From Shewanella aestuarii (GTDB taxonomy: Bacteria; Pseudomonadota; Gammaproteobacteria; Enterobacterales; Shewanellaceae), in assembly GCF_014647215.1 (NCBI RefSeq), contig NZ_BMOT01000009.1, forward strand, positions 124,001 to 188,000: a DNA stretch of 64,000 bases. The letters are read 5' to 3'. The notes below the pieces were generated by a model, which made no database searches, was not told the origin of the DNA, and worked only from the letters and a program-made list of their open reading frames with translations. The position numbers and the translations under genes were made by a program. The stretch's first letter is position 1. Every line of letters begins with the position of its first letter. Below are positions 48,573-57,311 of the stretch, in pieces.

Positions 48573-49682
48573 GTGAACGGATTAGTCAGCCATCAGCAGC
48601 TTCTAGATGCCAAGCGAGTACTTTATATGACTCATTTGGCAATTGGTGACTTTGTTTATCAAGGTGTTTGGTTATCGGCGTTAAAAGCCAAATACCCACA
48701 CTTAAGCATTGATATTTGGTTTGATGATTGCCGTAGAAGACCACATGAATGGGCCAGTGGCCGTAATCAAATTTTAACCGAATGGATTGATGCTATTGGT
48801 GACTTTGGTCATGTTTACCCTATCGTGTCGAATATTGCCCAACGCGAACAGTTTATTGCTAAAGCGCAACAACAAGATTACGACCTAGTGGTTTTTGTTG
48901 GTAAGAATCGTGCTGTTCAATATGCTCATCTGGCGAGGAAAATATCTCCTAAGGGAAGGGTAGTTGCCACAACTAGTGGGGTTAACTTTTTAAGTAAGTG
49001 GTTATATTTTAATAAATTAGATGGTGTAATCAGTTACGATGATATTGCTAATTCAACTCAGCATATTACTGAATTATATGGTCAATGTTTTGGTCAGTTA
49101 TTGGGGCTTAATACAACAGATCTAGTGTCTGGCTATACTCAGTTAATGATCCAACCTGAAGCCCAGTTTACAGAGCAAGCTAAACAGATTATTACAGCCT
49201 TAACTGAGGGCGATACCTCAAAACGTGTATGCTTTATTAATCATCTCTCAACGGCTGAGAAAAAAGATTACCCTTGGTCTCAACTGAAAACTGTGATGTT
49301 GAAGCTAGCACAGCAATATCCTCAATTAGTGTTCATCATCAATACGCCGCCAAATAAATTGGCTGCGGTACAACAGGATGTGAATGCCGATAAAGTGCTT
49401 AGTGCCTTACCTATTCGTGTTTTTACTGCCTTGGATAATTTTTTCCAACTTCCTGCGTTAATGGCTGAATGTGATTTTTGTTTTAGTGTCGATACCGCCA
49501 CCGCCCACCTTGCTGTCAGTATGGGCGTGCCGCAAGTCACTGTAATGGCTAGCAGCTTTAAACTTTGGCAACCATTAGGTGATAGCCTAATCTTAGAAGG
49601 TAGTGGTAAAGCCAGCTCTGTAGAACCTGAGACAGTGGTAAAGGCCTGTAAAGCACAATTAGATAAGATTATCTGTCAATAA
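48573..49682 (+). CDS. Second GT9 glycosyltransferase (heptosyltransferase-like)
   Basis: 369 residues. An N-terminal block RVLYMTHLAIGDFVYQGVWLSALKAKYP replaces the usual RFSxxGD start. The later FINHLSTAEKKDYPWSQL and CDFCFSVDTATAHLAVSMGVPQVTVM match the GT9 donor-binding half. It starts with GTG at 48573 after AAGGAA, eight bp from the GT25 stop, so the two are coupled. It probably adds a further heptose or related sugar to LPS core. More divergent than the first GT9 copy. Confidence 0.78.
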   Translation: MNGLVSHQQLLDAKRVLYMTHLAIGDFVYQGVWLSALKAKYPHLSIDIWFDDCRRRPHEWASGRNQILTEWIDAIGDFGHVYPIVSNIAQREQFIAKAQQQDYDLVVFVGKNRAVQYAHLARKISPKGRVVATTSGVNFLSKWLYFNKLDGVISYDDIANSTQHITELYGQCFGQLLGLNTTDLVSGYTQLMIQPEAQFTEQAKQIITALTEGDTSKRVCFINHLSTAEKKDYPWSQLKTVMLKLAQQYPQLVFIINTPPNKLAAVQQDVNADKVLSALPIRVFTALDNFFQLPALMAECDFCFSVDTATAHLAVSMGVPQVTVMASSFKLWQPLGDSLILEGSGKASSVEPETVVKACKAQLDKIICQ

Positions 49683-49706
49683 CGGTTGAGTGTAAGTTCA
49701 TCGCAT

Positions 49707-50489
49707 TTATAAAAATGCGGTTGAGCGCTTTTTTTTCAACTCAATTGAGTCGCTATCTACAGTGATCTGGTATTTATCGAGAATTTGCTGATATTCCCCT
49801 GATTGTTTTATTGCTGTCACGCCAAGGGCGAATTTTGCGAGGGCGGCTTCTTGGTGGGCATTAAAACCAATATACAAAGGCTGCTTGTCAGGCATGGAAC
49901 CTGCGTACTGAATTTTATCAATCAGTCCCAGTTGTTTTGCGGTATATTCGATCACATGTCTGTTGTCCACAATGACCTTATGTCGACCTTTTATTAATCT
50001 AATAATATTCATTGAAAGAGGGTCTTCACCTGAAGCAAAAAAAATTGCTTTATGTCGCTGTAAATATGGCTCAAGTTCTTGACCATAGTCATAGCCTTTT
50101 ATGACTGCCATAGATTGCTGATTAAGATCGCTGAGTTGGTGATAAGTCCAAGGATTGTTTTTGACCACGAAAAAGTCGTTGCTGAAATTACCCACTTTAG
50201 TATCAGTTATCAATAACTTATTCGCTTTCGCAACGGGTTCTGTGATGGCTAATACCGCATCAATATTGCCGACTTGCGCTTCTTTCAGCGCTCTTTTGAA
50301 TGGCATTTGGGTAAAAACGACTTTATCACCTTGTGATTCAAAAGCTCGTTGCACAATTTCGACCAGATAACCTGGCTGAGTATCACAAACATAAGGGCAC
50401 CATACATCTGAAGCAACATGGATATTCCTTGCTGATACAGTGAAACTGCATATCGTCATCACAGCCACTATCATCATTCTTCTAAGCAT
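49707..50489 (-). CDS. Periplasmic solute-binding protein family 3 (orphan)
   Basis: 260 residues: signal peptide (LRRMMIVAVMTICSFTVSA), then RNIHVASDVWCPYVCDTQPGYLVEIVQRAF, PFKRALKEAQVGNIDAVLAIT and a C-terminal QSGEYQQILDKYQI, the SBP_bac_3 layout. Two cysteines near residues 31 and 35 may form a disulfide. No transporter subunits are nearby and the ligand is unknown. Start ATG 50489 with a strong GAGGAAT site; the extension to 50549 is not supported. Convergent with the LPS run. Confidence 0.75.
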   Translation of the reverse strand: MLRRMMIVAVMTICSFTVSARNIHVASDVWCPYVCDTQPGYLVEIVQRAFESQGDKVVFTQMPFKRALKEAQVGNIDAVLAITEPVAKANKLLITDTKVGNFSNDFFVVKNNPWTYHQLSDLNQQSMAVIKGYDYGQELEPYLQRHKAIFFASGEDPLSMNIIRLIKGRHKVIVDNRHVIEYTAKQLGLIDKIQYAGSMPDKQPLYIGFNAHQEAALAKFALGVTAIKQSGEYQQILDKYQITVDSDSIELKKKRSTAFL

Positions 50490-50683
50490 GGATTCCTCTA
50501 ACTTGTGGTATGGCGTGGCTATCATTAAGCATTTACTGTTATACAGCAATATATTTAGCTTATGGATGTTACTATTTTTGGGCTAAATCACTAAATGTTG
50601 TGGTTTTTGTTGATGTTATCGTCACTATAGCGCTGTATTTGATTCATTTTTGTTAATTAAAAGCGACTAGGAATAGGTGCAAT

Positions 50684-51685
50684 ATGCTTGATAATTACAC
50701 GGTTAGACAGGTTGATTTTGAACAGCCTGGAGATGCGAATGTAATGCAATTGTCCCAAGGACAACTAGCTTGTTTACAACAAGGGCAGGTGAGAATTAAA
50801 GTCCATGCTGCTGGTGTTAATGGGCCTGATATAAAGCAGAGAATGGGAGCCTATCCTCCACCAGAGGGCGCGAGTCCAATTCTTGGTTTAGAAGTTGCTG
50901 GGGTGATTATTGCCGTTGCAGATGGTGTGACACAATGGCAAGTTGGCGACCATGTCTGCGCTTTGGTTCCTGGGGGAGGCTATGCTGAAGCGGTTAATAC
51001 TTATGCGGCTCATTGTTTATCTATACCAACCGGCTGGAGTTTTATTCAAGCTGCTGGGTTGCCTGAAACATTTTTTACCGTGTGGGGCAATGTCTTTATG
51101 CGGGCAGGCTTAAAGGCTGGTGAAACAGTCCTAGTGCATGGTGGATCAGGTGGTATAGGTAGCACGGCGATTCAGTTAGCAAATCAATTGGGGGCAAAAG
51201 TGTTTGCAACCTCTAGCTCTGAAGAAAAGTGTCAGTTTTGTTTAAGTCAGGGAGCCTCATTTGCAATTAATTATCGTGAGCAGTCTTTTGTAGAGCCTAT
51301 ATTAGCCTTAACAGATAAAGTTGGCGTTAATGTTGTAGTAGATATCGCTGGTGGTGATTTTATTAATGAAAACCTCAAGGTGTTAGCCATGGATGGCCGC
51401 ATGGTGTCTATTGCCATGCAGAGGGGCGCTAAAGCGACGGTAGATATATTCAGAATAATGGCAAAACGTATTATTTGGACTGGTTCAACACTGCGCCCGC
51501 AAAGTGTCACCGCAAAAGCGCAAATTGCCAATCAACTTCGCCAACATGTTTGGCCTTTGCTTGATTCTGGCAAATTGAATATTGCGATTGATAAAGTGTT
51601 TATGTTTGATGAGGTAGTCGCTGCGCATCAGTATATGGAGTCTGGTTTACACAAAGGTAAAATCATCTTAAATATAAGCAATTAA
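50684..51685 (+). CDS. NAD(P)H quinone oxidoreductase, zinc-free MDR family (PIG3-like)
   Basis: 333 residues, medium-chain dehydrogenase/reductase fold. The N-terminal GroES-like part has VHAAGVNGPDIKQRMGAYPPPEGASPILGLEVAG. The Rossmann motif is HGGSGGIGSTAIQLA (about residues 145-160), and WTGSTLRPQ near the C-terminus is typical of the PIG3/TP53I3-like quinone oxidoreductase subgroup. There is no catalytic-zinc Cys/His pattern. Probable NADPH-dependent reductase of quinones or reactive carbonyls; substrate not known. Confidence 0.85.
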   Translation: MLDNYTVRQVDFEQPGDANVMQLSQGQLACLQQGQVRIKVHAAGVNGPDIKQRMGAYPPPEGASPILGLEVAGVIIAVADGVTQWQVGDHVCALVPGGGYAEAVNTYAAHCLSIPTGWSFIQAAGLPETFFTVWGNVFMRAGLKAGETVLVHGGSGGIGSTAIQLANQLGAKVFATSSSEEKCQFCLSQGASFAINYREQSFVEPILALTDKVGVNVVVDIAGGDFINENLKVLAMDGRMVSIAMQRGAKATVDIFRIMAKRIIWTGSTLRPQSVTAKAQIANQLRQHVWPLLDSGKLNIAIDKVFMFDEVVAAHQYMESGLHKGKIILNISN

Positions 51686-52094
51686 AAAATGTCATAAAAA
51701 ATCTCATAAAAAACTTGAAGCATAATAAATTTAAGCTAATCTGCATTTATCAAATGTTAGTTGAGTTGACCGAATTGGCGCGATATTTAAGTCTTTGGCT
51801 CATATTTTAGTGAACTAAAGTTGAGATTTGATGCTAAGGGGTAAAGGGTATGTGTAAACGTGCGCTATCTCTTGATTGGCCGAGGATTGGCTGATTTATA
51901 TTCATGATGAGTTTTTTTGTTCTTTTTTGGCAAAAAATTGAAAATTTCACCTATTTAGGCATTGATTCTCTGCAATTTTCTGTTTAAATACCCACATTAT
52001 TAAAGCTTAATAATATTGAGCAAAGCTTTAGTTTTTAAAGCTCATATAACATATCTTTTTAAGTATATGTGTTGATTTAAGGGCGTTAGCATAT
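51686..52094. other. Intergenic region, nothing recognised
   Basis: About 410 AT-rich bases. CATAAAAAA occurs twice close together near 51690-51715. No clear terminator, tRNA or reading frame was seen. The last 100 bases presumably hold the promoter of the next gene. Confidence 0.5.
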
Positions 52095-52529
52095 ATGTAT
52101 AACATAGCAAAGAAACAATTATGGGTCGGCGAGTTAAGAACGGCAAGAGGTAACACAATTGTCATTCATGATGGCCAATTACCTGAAGCGTCTAAAGGGC
52201 GTGTTTATTTATACAACACGGTGCGCAACATCATTGTTGAGTATGTTGAAGATATCGTTAAGGTAAATTTACACGATCTTGATGATGCCCAAGTTAAAGC
52301 TGCTTTAGAGCAATTTGGTGATGCTTGGAAAGCGGTTCGTGCTGAGTTTATGGTGAAACACCAAGCTCGTATTGACTTGTCTAAAGTGCCAGATACTGCG
52401 CCACCGAAAAAAGTGAAGCCAGCACCAGAGCCAGATGAAACTTCTGATGATGATATCGATGACTTCGATGACACCGATGATGGCGACGATGATGACTACG
52501 ACGAAATGGGTGATAACCTAGACGATTAA
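52095..52529 (+). CDS. Small protein with extremely acidic Asp-rich tail, function unknown
   Basis: 144 residues. The first 100 are ordinary (YNIAKKQLWVGELRTARGNTI, RNIIVEYVEDIVKV), with a lysine/proline-rich hinge (PPKKVKPAPEPDE). Residues 112-144 are almost entirely Asp/Glu/Gly/Tyr (DDDIDDFDDTDDG...). No family is recognised and no signal peptide is seen. Such tails can bind calcium or basic proteins or mimic nucleic acid; none of this is shown. It lies alone before a good terminator. Confidence 0.75.
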   Translation: MYNIAKKQLWVGELRTARGNTIVIHDGQLPEASKGRVYLYNTVRNIIVEYVEDIVKVNLHDLDDAQVKAALEQFGDAWKAVRAEFMVKHQARIDLSKVPDTAPPKKVKPAPEPDETSDDDIDDFDDTDDGDDDDYDEMGDNLDD

Positions 52530-52548
52530 TTTATCGTGTCATATAAAC

Positions 52549-52581
52549 AAAAAAACCAGTAGTTGCACTACTGGTTTTTTG
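52549..52581. terminator. Bidirectional terminator between acidic protein and bpfD
   Basis: AAAAAACCAGTAGT and ACTACTGGTTTTTT form a 14-pair stem with a TGC loop. It lies between two convergent genes and is A-rich and T-rich on its two sides, so it can terminate both. Confidence 0.93.
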
Positions 52582-52606
52582 TTTACTGTATATGACGTAA
52601 TTCGAT

Positions 52607-54532
52607 TTAGTCGAGGCTAATATCCACAGGAGGGTTAATAAAGCCTTGATATGCATCTAAGCGTAAATCGCTGAACCGTGCCAATTGTTCCTGCTGTTGA
52701 ATTCCCGTCACAATAACCTGAATGTCTAATCCTTTTGCGACATTGACTAGCGCCCTGCATAACTCACTGTTATGCTGATTTTCCTCAATAAAGGCAAATG
52801 ATTGATCCAATTTCACATAACTCGGGCGCAGATTCTGTAAATAGGCCATAGAACCAAACTGACGTCCAAAGTGATCAATACCAAAATGTGCACCACTGTC
52901 ACGAATAATATTACACAAATGCTCACAGGCGGCTAAATCGCTATAGACACTGGCTTCAGGAATTTCAAAGCAAATGCGTTCAGGCGATTTGTGATTTCTT
53001 AAAAAATGTTCTATCCATAAGTGGAACTCGCGATCGCTGATACTTTGATAGGTCAAGTTAATGGCTACGGGCTCATAATTGCGATCAAACAAGTGGTATT
53101 TATTAACCGCCTCAATTAAGCAACGGTCTAGCATGCTCCCAAGTGACAGAATGTCAATAAACGGCATAAACTGACCTGCATGTAACACTTTGCCATCAAG
53201 TGTTAATTGGCAATAGAGTTCTCTTTGACAGGGAGTGTTTCTTTGATTTTCTAAAATCGGTTGCCAGCGGAATTGGAATTGATTGTTCTTAATCGCATAG
53301 GTTAATTTGTTGCGCCATTCATCACGATTAAATAACTGTTGTTGATTACTTTCAAACCAATGAAAAACTTTATTATCTGTAATTGATTTTTGTAAAGCCG
53401 TATCTGCCTGAGCGAGAATATCAGAGACACTCATTTGCCCAGAGCGTTCAGCAATACCGATATTGAATTGCTCATTGGGTTTGCAACCCGCTTTCGATAC
53501 TTCTTTATTGACTGTGCGAATGAGAGTTTGCAAGTAGCTTACTAATTGTTCATGTTCACTTTCTTCAACTAAAAATGCAAATTCATAGGCAGCGATACGC
53601 GCTATTACTGATGGGGTAATACTGTCTAAACTTTGGTGTAATTTTTCGGCTAATAATTTAATGGTTTCATCGCGAACTTGATAACCATATTGGCTATGAA
53701 CATTTTCAAGCCAGTCCATTTTAACTAAAAATAGCGCGCCTGAGTTAGGTTCACTTAACCAGCCATTGATACGGCTCACCATGTATTGGCGGTTTGGTAA
53801 GTCGGACACTTGATCAACTAAATTCTTTTTACGTAAAGCAGAAACTTCGTCATCTAATGAGCTAAACACCTGCTTTAGCTGACTAGACATACTATTAAAG
53901 GCTTGAACTAATTCTTTTAATTCGGTTGTTTTTGGCGTGGGCATATCAGGGCCAAACTGACGGTTGGCAATTTTTTTTGCGTGTTCTGAAAGTGTATGCA
54001 AAGGTTTTAATATGATGCTTAAACCAACACGGGCAAATAGAATAGCCACTAAAAATAGTATCGCAAATACAATCACAGTATTGGATAGTATGCGCCACAT
54101 CTCATGGTAACCAAACCCAGGATGTGCGGTAATTTCAATTTTAGCGAGTTGTAACCAGCCAGAAGTAATCACGTTCTCTTTGACAATAGGCTTAAATATA
54201 CCTAAGTCAATAAACCACTGCGGTACATTTTGCACCCTGATGGCATTATTCCAAACTTGCTGTTTACCATCGACTAGCCAGGTCAATTTTATCTGTTTGT
54301 AATAACCGCCTTCAAACAGCACATTCACCAAGGTTTCAGTCGCCACGGTATCACCCGACTCTAAAGCCGGAACCAGCATCAAACTAAGTGAATGACTTGC
54401 ATTATTGAGGTCAGACTCCATTTGCTTGGTTAGAAAGCTTTGGGTCTCGTTAAATTGCACGTAGGCTAAACTAGCTATTGTCAGCGAGAATAGTACGAAA
54501 AGTAACGCATAAATCTGCCTAAACAGGGTCAT
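52607..54532 (-). CDS. bpfD: LapD/BpfD-type c-di-GMP receptor (degenerate GGDEF-EAL)
   Basis: 641 residues: N-terminal helix (TLFRQIYALLFVLFSLTIASL), periplasmic sensor domain (about 30-150), second helix (about 155-180), HAMP (about 180-235), then GGDEF and EAL domains. Both are non-catalytic: AAYEF replaces GGDEF and ELYCQL replaces EAL. In Pseudomonas LapD such an EAL domain binds c-di-GMP and the signal passes outward to bind the LapG protease; the Shewanella counterpart is BpfD. The start at ATG 54532 lies seven bp after the stop of the LapG-type gene; the longer frame from 54580 overlaps it. Last gene of the bpf run. Confidence 0.9.
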   Translation of the reverse strand: MTLFRQIYALLFVLFSLTIASLAYVQFNETQSFLTKQMESDLNNASHSLSLMLVPALESGDTVATETLVNVLFEGGYYKQIKLTWLVDGKQQVWNNAIRVQNVPQWFIDLGIFKPIVKENVITSGWLQLAKIEITAHPGFGYHEMWRILSNTVIVFAILFLVAILFARVGLSIILKPLHTLSEHAKKIANRQFGPDMPTPKTTELKELVQAFNSMSSQLKQVFSSLDDEVSALRKKNLVDQVSDLPNRQYMVSRINGWLSEPNSGALFLVKMDWLENVHSQYGYQVRDETIKLLAEKLHQSLDSITPSVIARIAAYEFAFLVEESEHEQLVSYLQTLIRTVNKEVSKAGCKPNEQFNIGIAERSGQMSVSDILAQADTALQKSITDNKVFHWFESNQQQLFNRDEWRNKLTYAIKNNQFQFRWQPILENQRNTPCQRELYCQLTLDGKVLHAGQFMPFIDILSLGSMLDRCLIEAVNKYHLFDRNYEPVAINLTYQSISDREFHLWIEHFLRNHKSPERICFEIPEASVYSDLAACEHLCNIIRDSGAHFGIDHFGRQFGSMAYLQNLRPSYVKLDQSFAFIEENQHNSELCRALVNVAKGLDIQVIVTGIQQQEQLARFSDLRLDAYQGFINPPVDISLD

Positions 54533-54539
54533 GAGCTTA

Positions 54540-55262
54540 CTACTCCATGTTAAGTTTGGGTTGACGTAGGCGGTCAACACCTAAGCGATTTTTTAAATCA
54601 TTCCATTTTTCAAGTCGGGATGATGAGCCAGCTAGCACCCCACGACCTTTTTCTTTGTTCAGCCATAACTGTTTACCGTTAAAGCTATACACTGGCAATA
54701 AGTCACCACGTTGTGTTGCAGGCTTTATTTTTGTATCTAAATTATCTAAAACTAGCGGGATTGACCCTGGTGTTTCGTAGTAGGCCAGCACCATATGGTA
54801 TTGATTTACAGTGGTTGCTTTTACCATGGTGATGCGTAATTTATCTTCAGCAATACCCAATTGCAGCAGGGTAAAATATTTTGCAATCGAGAAGTCTTCA
54901 CAGTCGCCACCATTCACCCCGATAAACTCCATTGGTGTTGCCCAATAATTTGAATCACCCCAAAGCACTATGTCGTCGACAAATCGAAACAGATTAAAAA
55001 ATTGGTTCACCTTTTCGAGTTGTTGTTTTTCCGATAAATCTTGTGCTTCAGCTACAACCTTAAACCATGCTTTGGCTCGTAACCCAGCTCGTTCACCATA
55101 ACGCTTGACAAGGGTAGAGGTTATTTTGTTGGCATCAAGTTTTTGCGGCGGCGCCGCGTAAAGTGTAGATACAGTTAAAAAGGCTGCCACAATCAAAATG
55201 TGGCAGCGTTTTTGTTGTATGGACTTATTGAATCGTAGCTGACTCAAAAGCGGCATGTCCAT
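54540..55262 (-). CDS. bpfG: LapG/BpfG-type periplasmic cysteine protease
   Basis: 240 residues, bacterial transglutaminase-like cysteine protease (BTLCP) family. A signal peptide or anchor (CHILIVAAFLTVSTLYA) is followed by the catalytic Cys in GGDCEDFSIAKY (about residues 117-128), His in YHMVLAYY and Asp in VLDNLD; all three are intact. LapG cuts the N-terminal region of LapA-type adhesins when the receptor releases it. The partner receptor follows directly and the adhesin is in the same locus. Two Met codons (55262, 55256) leave the start open by two residues. Confidence 0.92.
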   Translation of the reverse strand: MDMPLLSQLRFNKSIQQKRCHILIVAAFLTVSTLYAAPPQKLDANKITSTLVKRYGERAGLRAKAWFKVVAEAQDLSEKQQLEKVNQFFNLFRFVDDIVLWGDSNYWATPMEFIGVNGGDCEDFSIAKYFTLLQLGIAEDKLRITMVKATTVNQYHMVLAYYETPGSIPLVLDNLDTKIKPATQRGDLLPVYSFNGKQLWLNKEKGRGVLAGSSSRLEKWNDLKNRLGVDRLRQPKLNME

Positions 55263-55272
55263 TGACTACTCT

Positions 55273-55878
55273 TTATTTTACTTCTTCATCAACAGTGTAA
55301 ATATTCCATTTTAAATCTGAAGCGGTATCTTCGCCTGTTACTTCTGCTATTACGCGGCGATTGACGATTTCCGCTTCAGGTGTACCACTGGTGTCTATCA
55401 ACCTATCGAAGCTATAACCAATAGACTTTAAACGAGACTGGGCAATACCATAAGTATCTCTTAACACATCGGTCACTGCAGTGGCTCTATTCTGGGATAG
55501 TGCCAAATTCAATTCGTAACTGCCTTTGTTACTCGTATGCCCTTCAATCACAACGCTGGTAGAAGGGTATTGCTTTAACATCACCGCAATTTTTTCAATT
55601 TGAGGATAATACTGAGGCTCAATGTAATAAGAATTATTAGCAAATAAAATTTTCAACTCTTGACGTTCAGCAATACTCTTAATTGCGCCACAACCATAAT
55701 TGTCAATGTCAGCACCCGTTAAAGTGCCAACACAGCGCTCTCTTGCGACAATCACGCCGTCTCGGTCTTGATCGGTTAAGTCAAATTTTTGTTTAGTGAC
55801 TTGATCATGGACAATCACATCATTCATCGAGCAAGCACTGCTCAAACTCATCACAAATAGTAAAATGAAGTAGCGCAT
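55273..55878 (-). CDS. OmpA-family lipoprotein of the bpf locus
   Basis: 201 residues. Lipobox SSAC (about Cys16), a short acidic Asp-rich region (TDQDRDGVIVARERC), then an OmpA-C peptidoglycan-binding domain with VVIEGHTSNKGSYELNLALSQNRATAV and a terminal RRVIAEV. It probably links the outer membrane or secretion complex to the cell wall. The start overlaps the stop of the TolC-like gene (TAATG), so the two are translationally coupled. The S. oneidensis bpf locus has an OmpA-like gene in the same slot. Confidence 0.9.
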   Translation of the reverse strand: MRYFILLFVMSLSSACSMNDVIVHDQVTKQKFDLTDQDRDGVIVARERCVGTLTGADIDNYGCGAIKSIAERQELKILFANNSYYIEPQYYPQIEKIAVMLKQYPSTSVVIEGHTSNKGSYELNLALSQNRATAVTDVLRDTYGIAQSRLKSIGYSFDRLIDTSGTPEAEIVNRRVIAEVTGEDTASDLKWNIYTVDEEVK

Positions 55879-57290
55879 TATTTGACTCCTCCTTCGTAGC
55901 TACGTTCACCTTTCCATAAATCTGGACGGGTTACTCGTAAAGATTCTAATAATCGACCTGTTGAATTTAATACTCTGTATTTAGCAATAATTTCATCATA
56001 TTCTGTTTGCAAATAATCTTTGCGGGCTTCAAATAGCTCATTTTCAGTATCCAGTAAGTCAAGTAAGGTGCGCTGACCTAAATTAAACTGTTGAGCATAG
56101 GCTACTTGAGTTTGTTTTGAGGCAATGACATGGTCACGGATATACAGTTTTTGAGGTGAAAGCATTTCATAAGCGTTCCACGCTAATGTAGCACCTTCAA
56201 CAACTTGACGATTAGCACGTTGCTGAATTTCTTTTGCTTCATTAATTTTATAAGCAGACTCTCTATCGCGAGCAAGATCTTTACCGCCAGCAAATAGGTT
56301 ATAGCGCATTCTTACCATGGCAACTAAATCGTTACTATAACCATTCACGTTTTGGCTAGCGAATTGGCTATAACCATCTTCGCCATTAACATCGTTGTTC
56401 CAGTTACCACTCAATTCAAGATTGAACTTAGGATAGTAATTTGATTGTGCAGAGTTACGCTCTTCTTTTGCCGCGTTAATGTCACTTTCTGATGACTTCA
56501 GAATAGGGTGACTTGCAGATGCTAACTTAACGCTTTCCGATAAACTGCTCGGTAGCATGTCAGCATCAGGCACAGGCAGAATTAAATCATCAGGTGCAAC
56601 TTCAACGATACGAATATATTGTGCTTTTGCATCTTGAAGGTTGTTTTTTGCAGAAATCACATTTGCATTGGCTCGTGCTAAACGGCCAGTAATTTGCGAT
56701 AAATCGGCAATTGAGCCTAAACCTGAATCAGTTCTTTGTTTAATTTGCTCATGTATCTCTTGATGACTTGCCAAATTCTTTTCGGCAAGCAACAGTACTT
56801 GTTCAGCTCGAATATAATTGAGATAGACTTTAGATACATCCAATGCCATATCTTCAGCTGCAGCCATCAGTGCCCATTGCTCTGCACTGGCTTCGAATGA
56901 ATAGCGATCAACTTCACTGCTGGTATAGAACCCATCAAAAAGCATTTGTTTAATACTAAAACCAGCCTCGCCGCGTTCAAGCTCCATCACCCCGTCATCA
57001 AAATTATCATTTAGAGGCTGTACTTTTCTGCGAGAAGAGGGACTATCAGTTTGTTCCCAGCCATATCCGGCAGTAATATCTACTGTGGGCATATAACCTG
57101 ATATAGCCTGATTAACTTGCTCTTCTCGTGCTTTAAAGCGATTAAAAACAATTTTTAGTTCTGGATTTGTGTCCAATGTATGCGCAACCGCTTGTTCTAG
57201 CGTTTGGCTAGAGGCAGTTGGGGCAATTAACATCGACAAGCTTAATGCAATAGCACTGAACTTAAATTGTCGATTGATTTTATTGTTCAT
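55878..57290 (-). CDS. aggA: TolC-family type I secretion outer-membrane protein (AggA/LapE)
   Basis: 470 residues. Signal peptide (QFKFSAIALSLSMLIAPTASS), then the duplicated TolC helical pattern beginning QTLEQAVAHTLDTNPELK, with AGFSIKQMLFDGF, and YNLFAGGKDLARD and TLLDLLDTENELFEARKDYLQ in the second half. It forms the outer-membrane tunnel that, with the ABC protein and membrane fusion protein encoded upstream, exports the RTX adhesin. The gene in this position in S. oneidensis is called aggA. Confidence 0.93.
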   Translation of the reverse strand: MNNKINRQFKFSAIALSLSMLIAPTASSQTLEQAVAHTLDTNPELKIVFNRFKAREEQVNQAISGYMPTVDITAGYGWEQTDSPSSRRKVQPLNDNFDDGVMELERGEAGFSIKQMLFDGFYTSSEVDRYSFEASAEQWALMAAAEDMALDVSKVYLNYIRAEQVLLLAEKNLASHQEIHEQIKQRTDSGLGSIADLSQITGRLARANANVISAKNNLQDAKAQYIRIVEVAPDDLILPVPDADMLPSSLSESVKLASASHPILKSSESDINAAKEERNSAQSNYYPKFNLELSGNWNNDVNGEDGYSQFASQNVNGYSNDLVAMVRMRYNLFAGGKDLARDRESAYKINEAKEIQQRANRQVVEGATLAWNAYEMLSPQKLYIRDHVIASKQTQVAYAQQFNLGQRTLLDLLDTENELFEARKDYLQTEYDEIIAKYRVLNSTGRLLESLRVTRPDLWKGERSYEGGVK

Positions 57291-57311
57291 TTAAAAAACC
57301 CTCCCGGTTCT

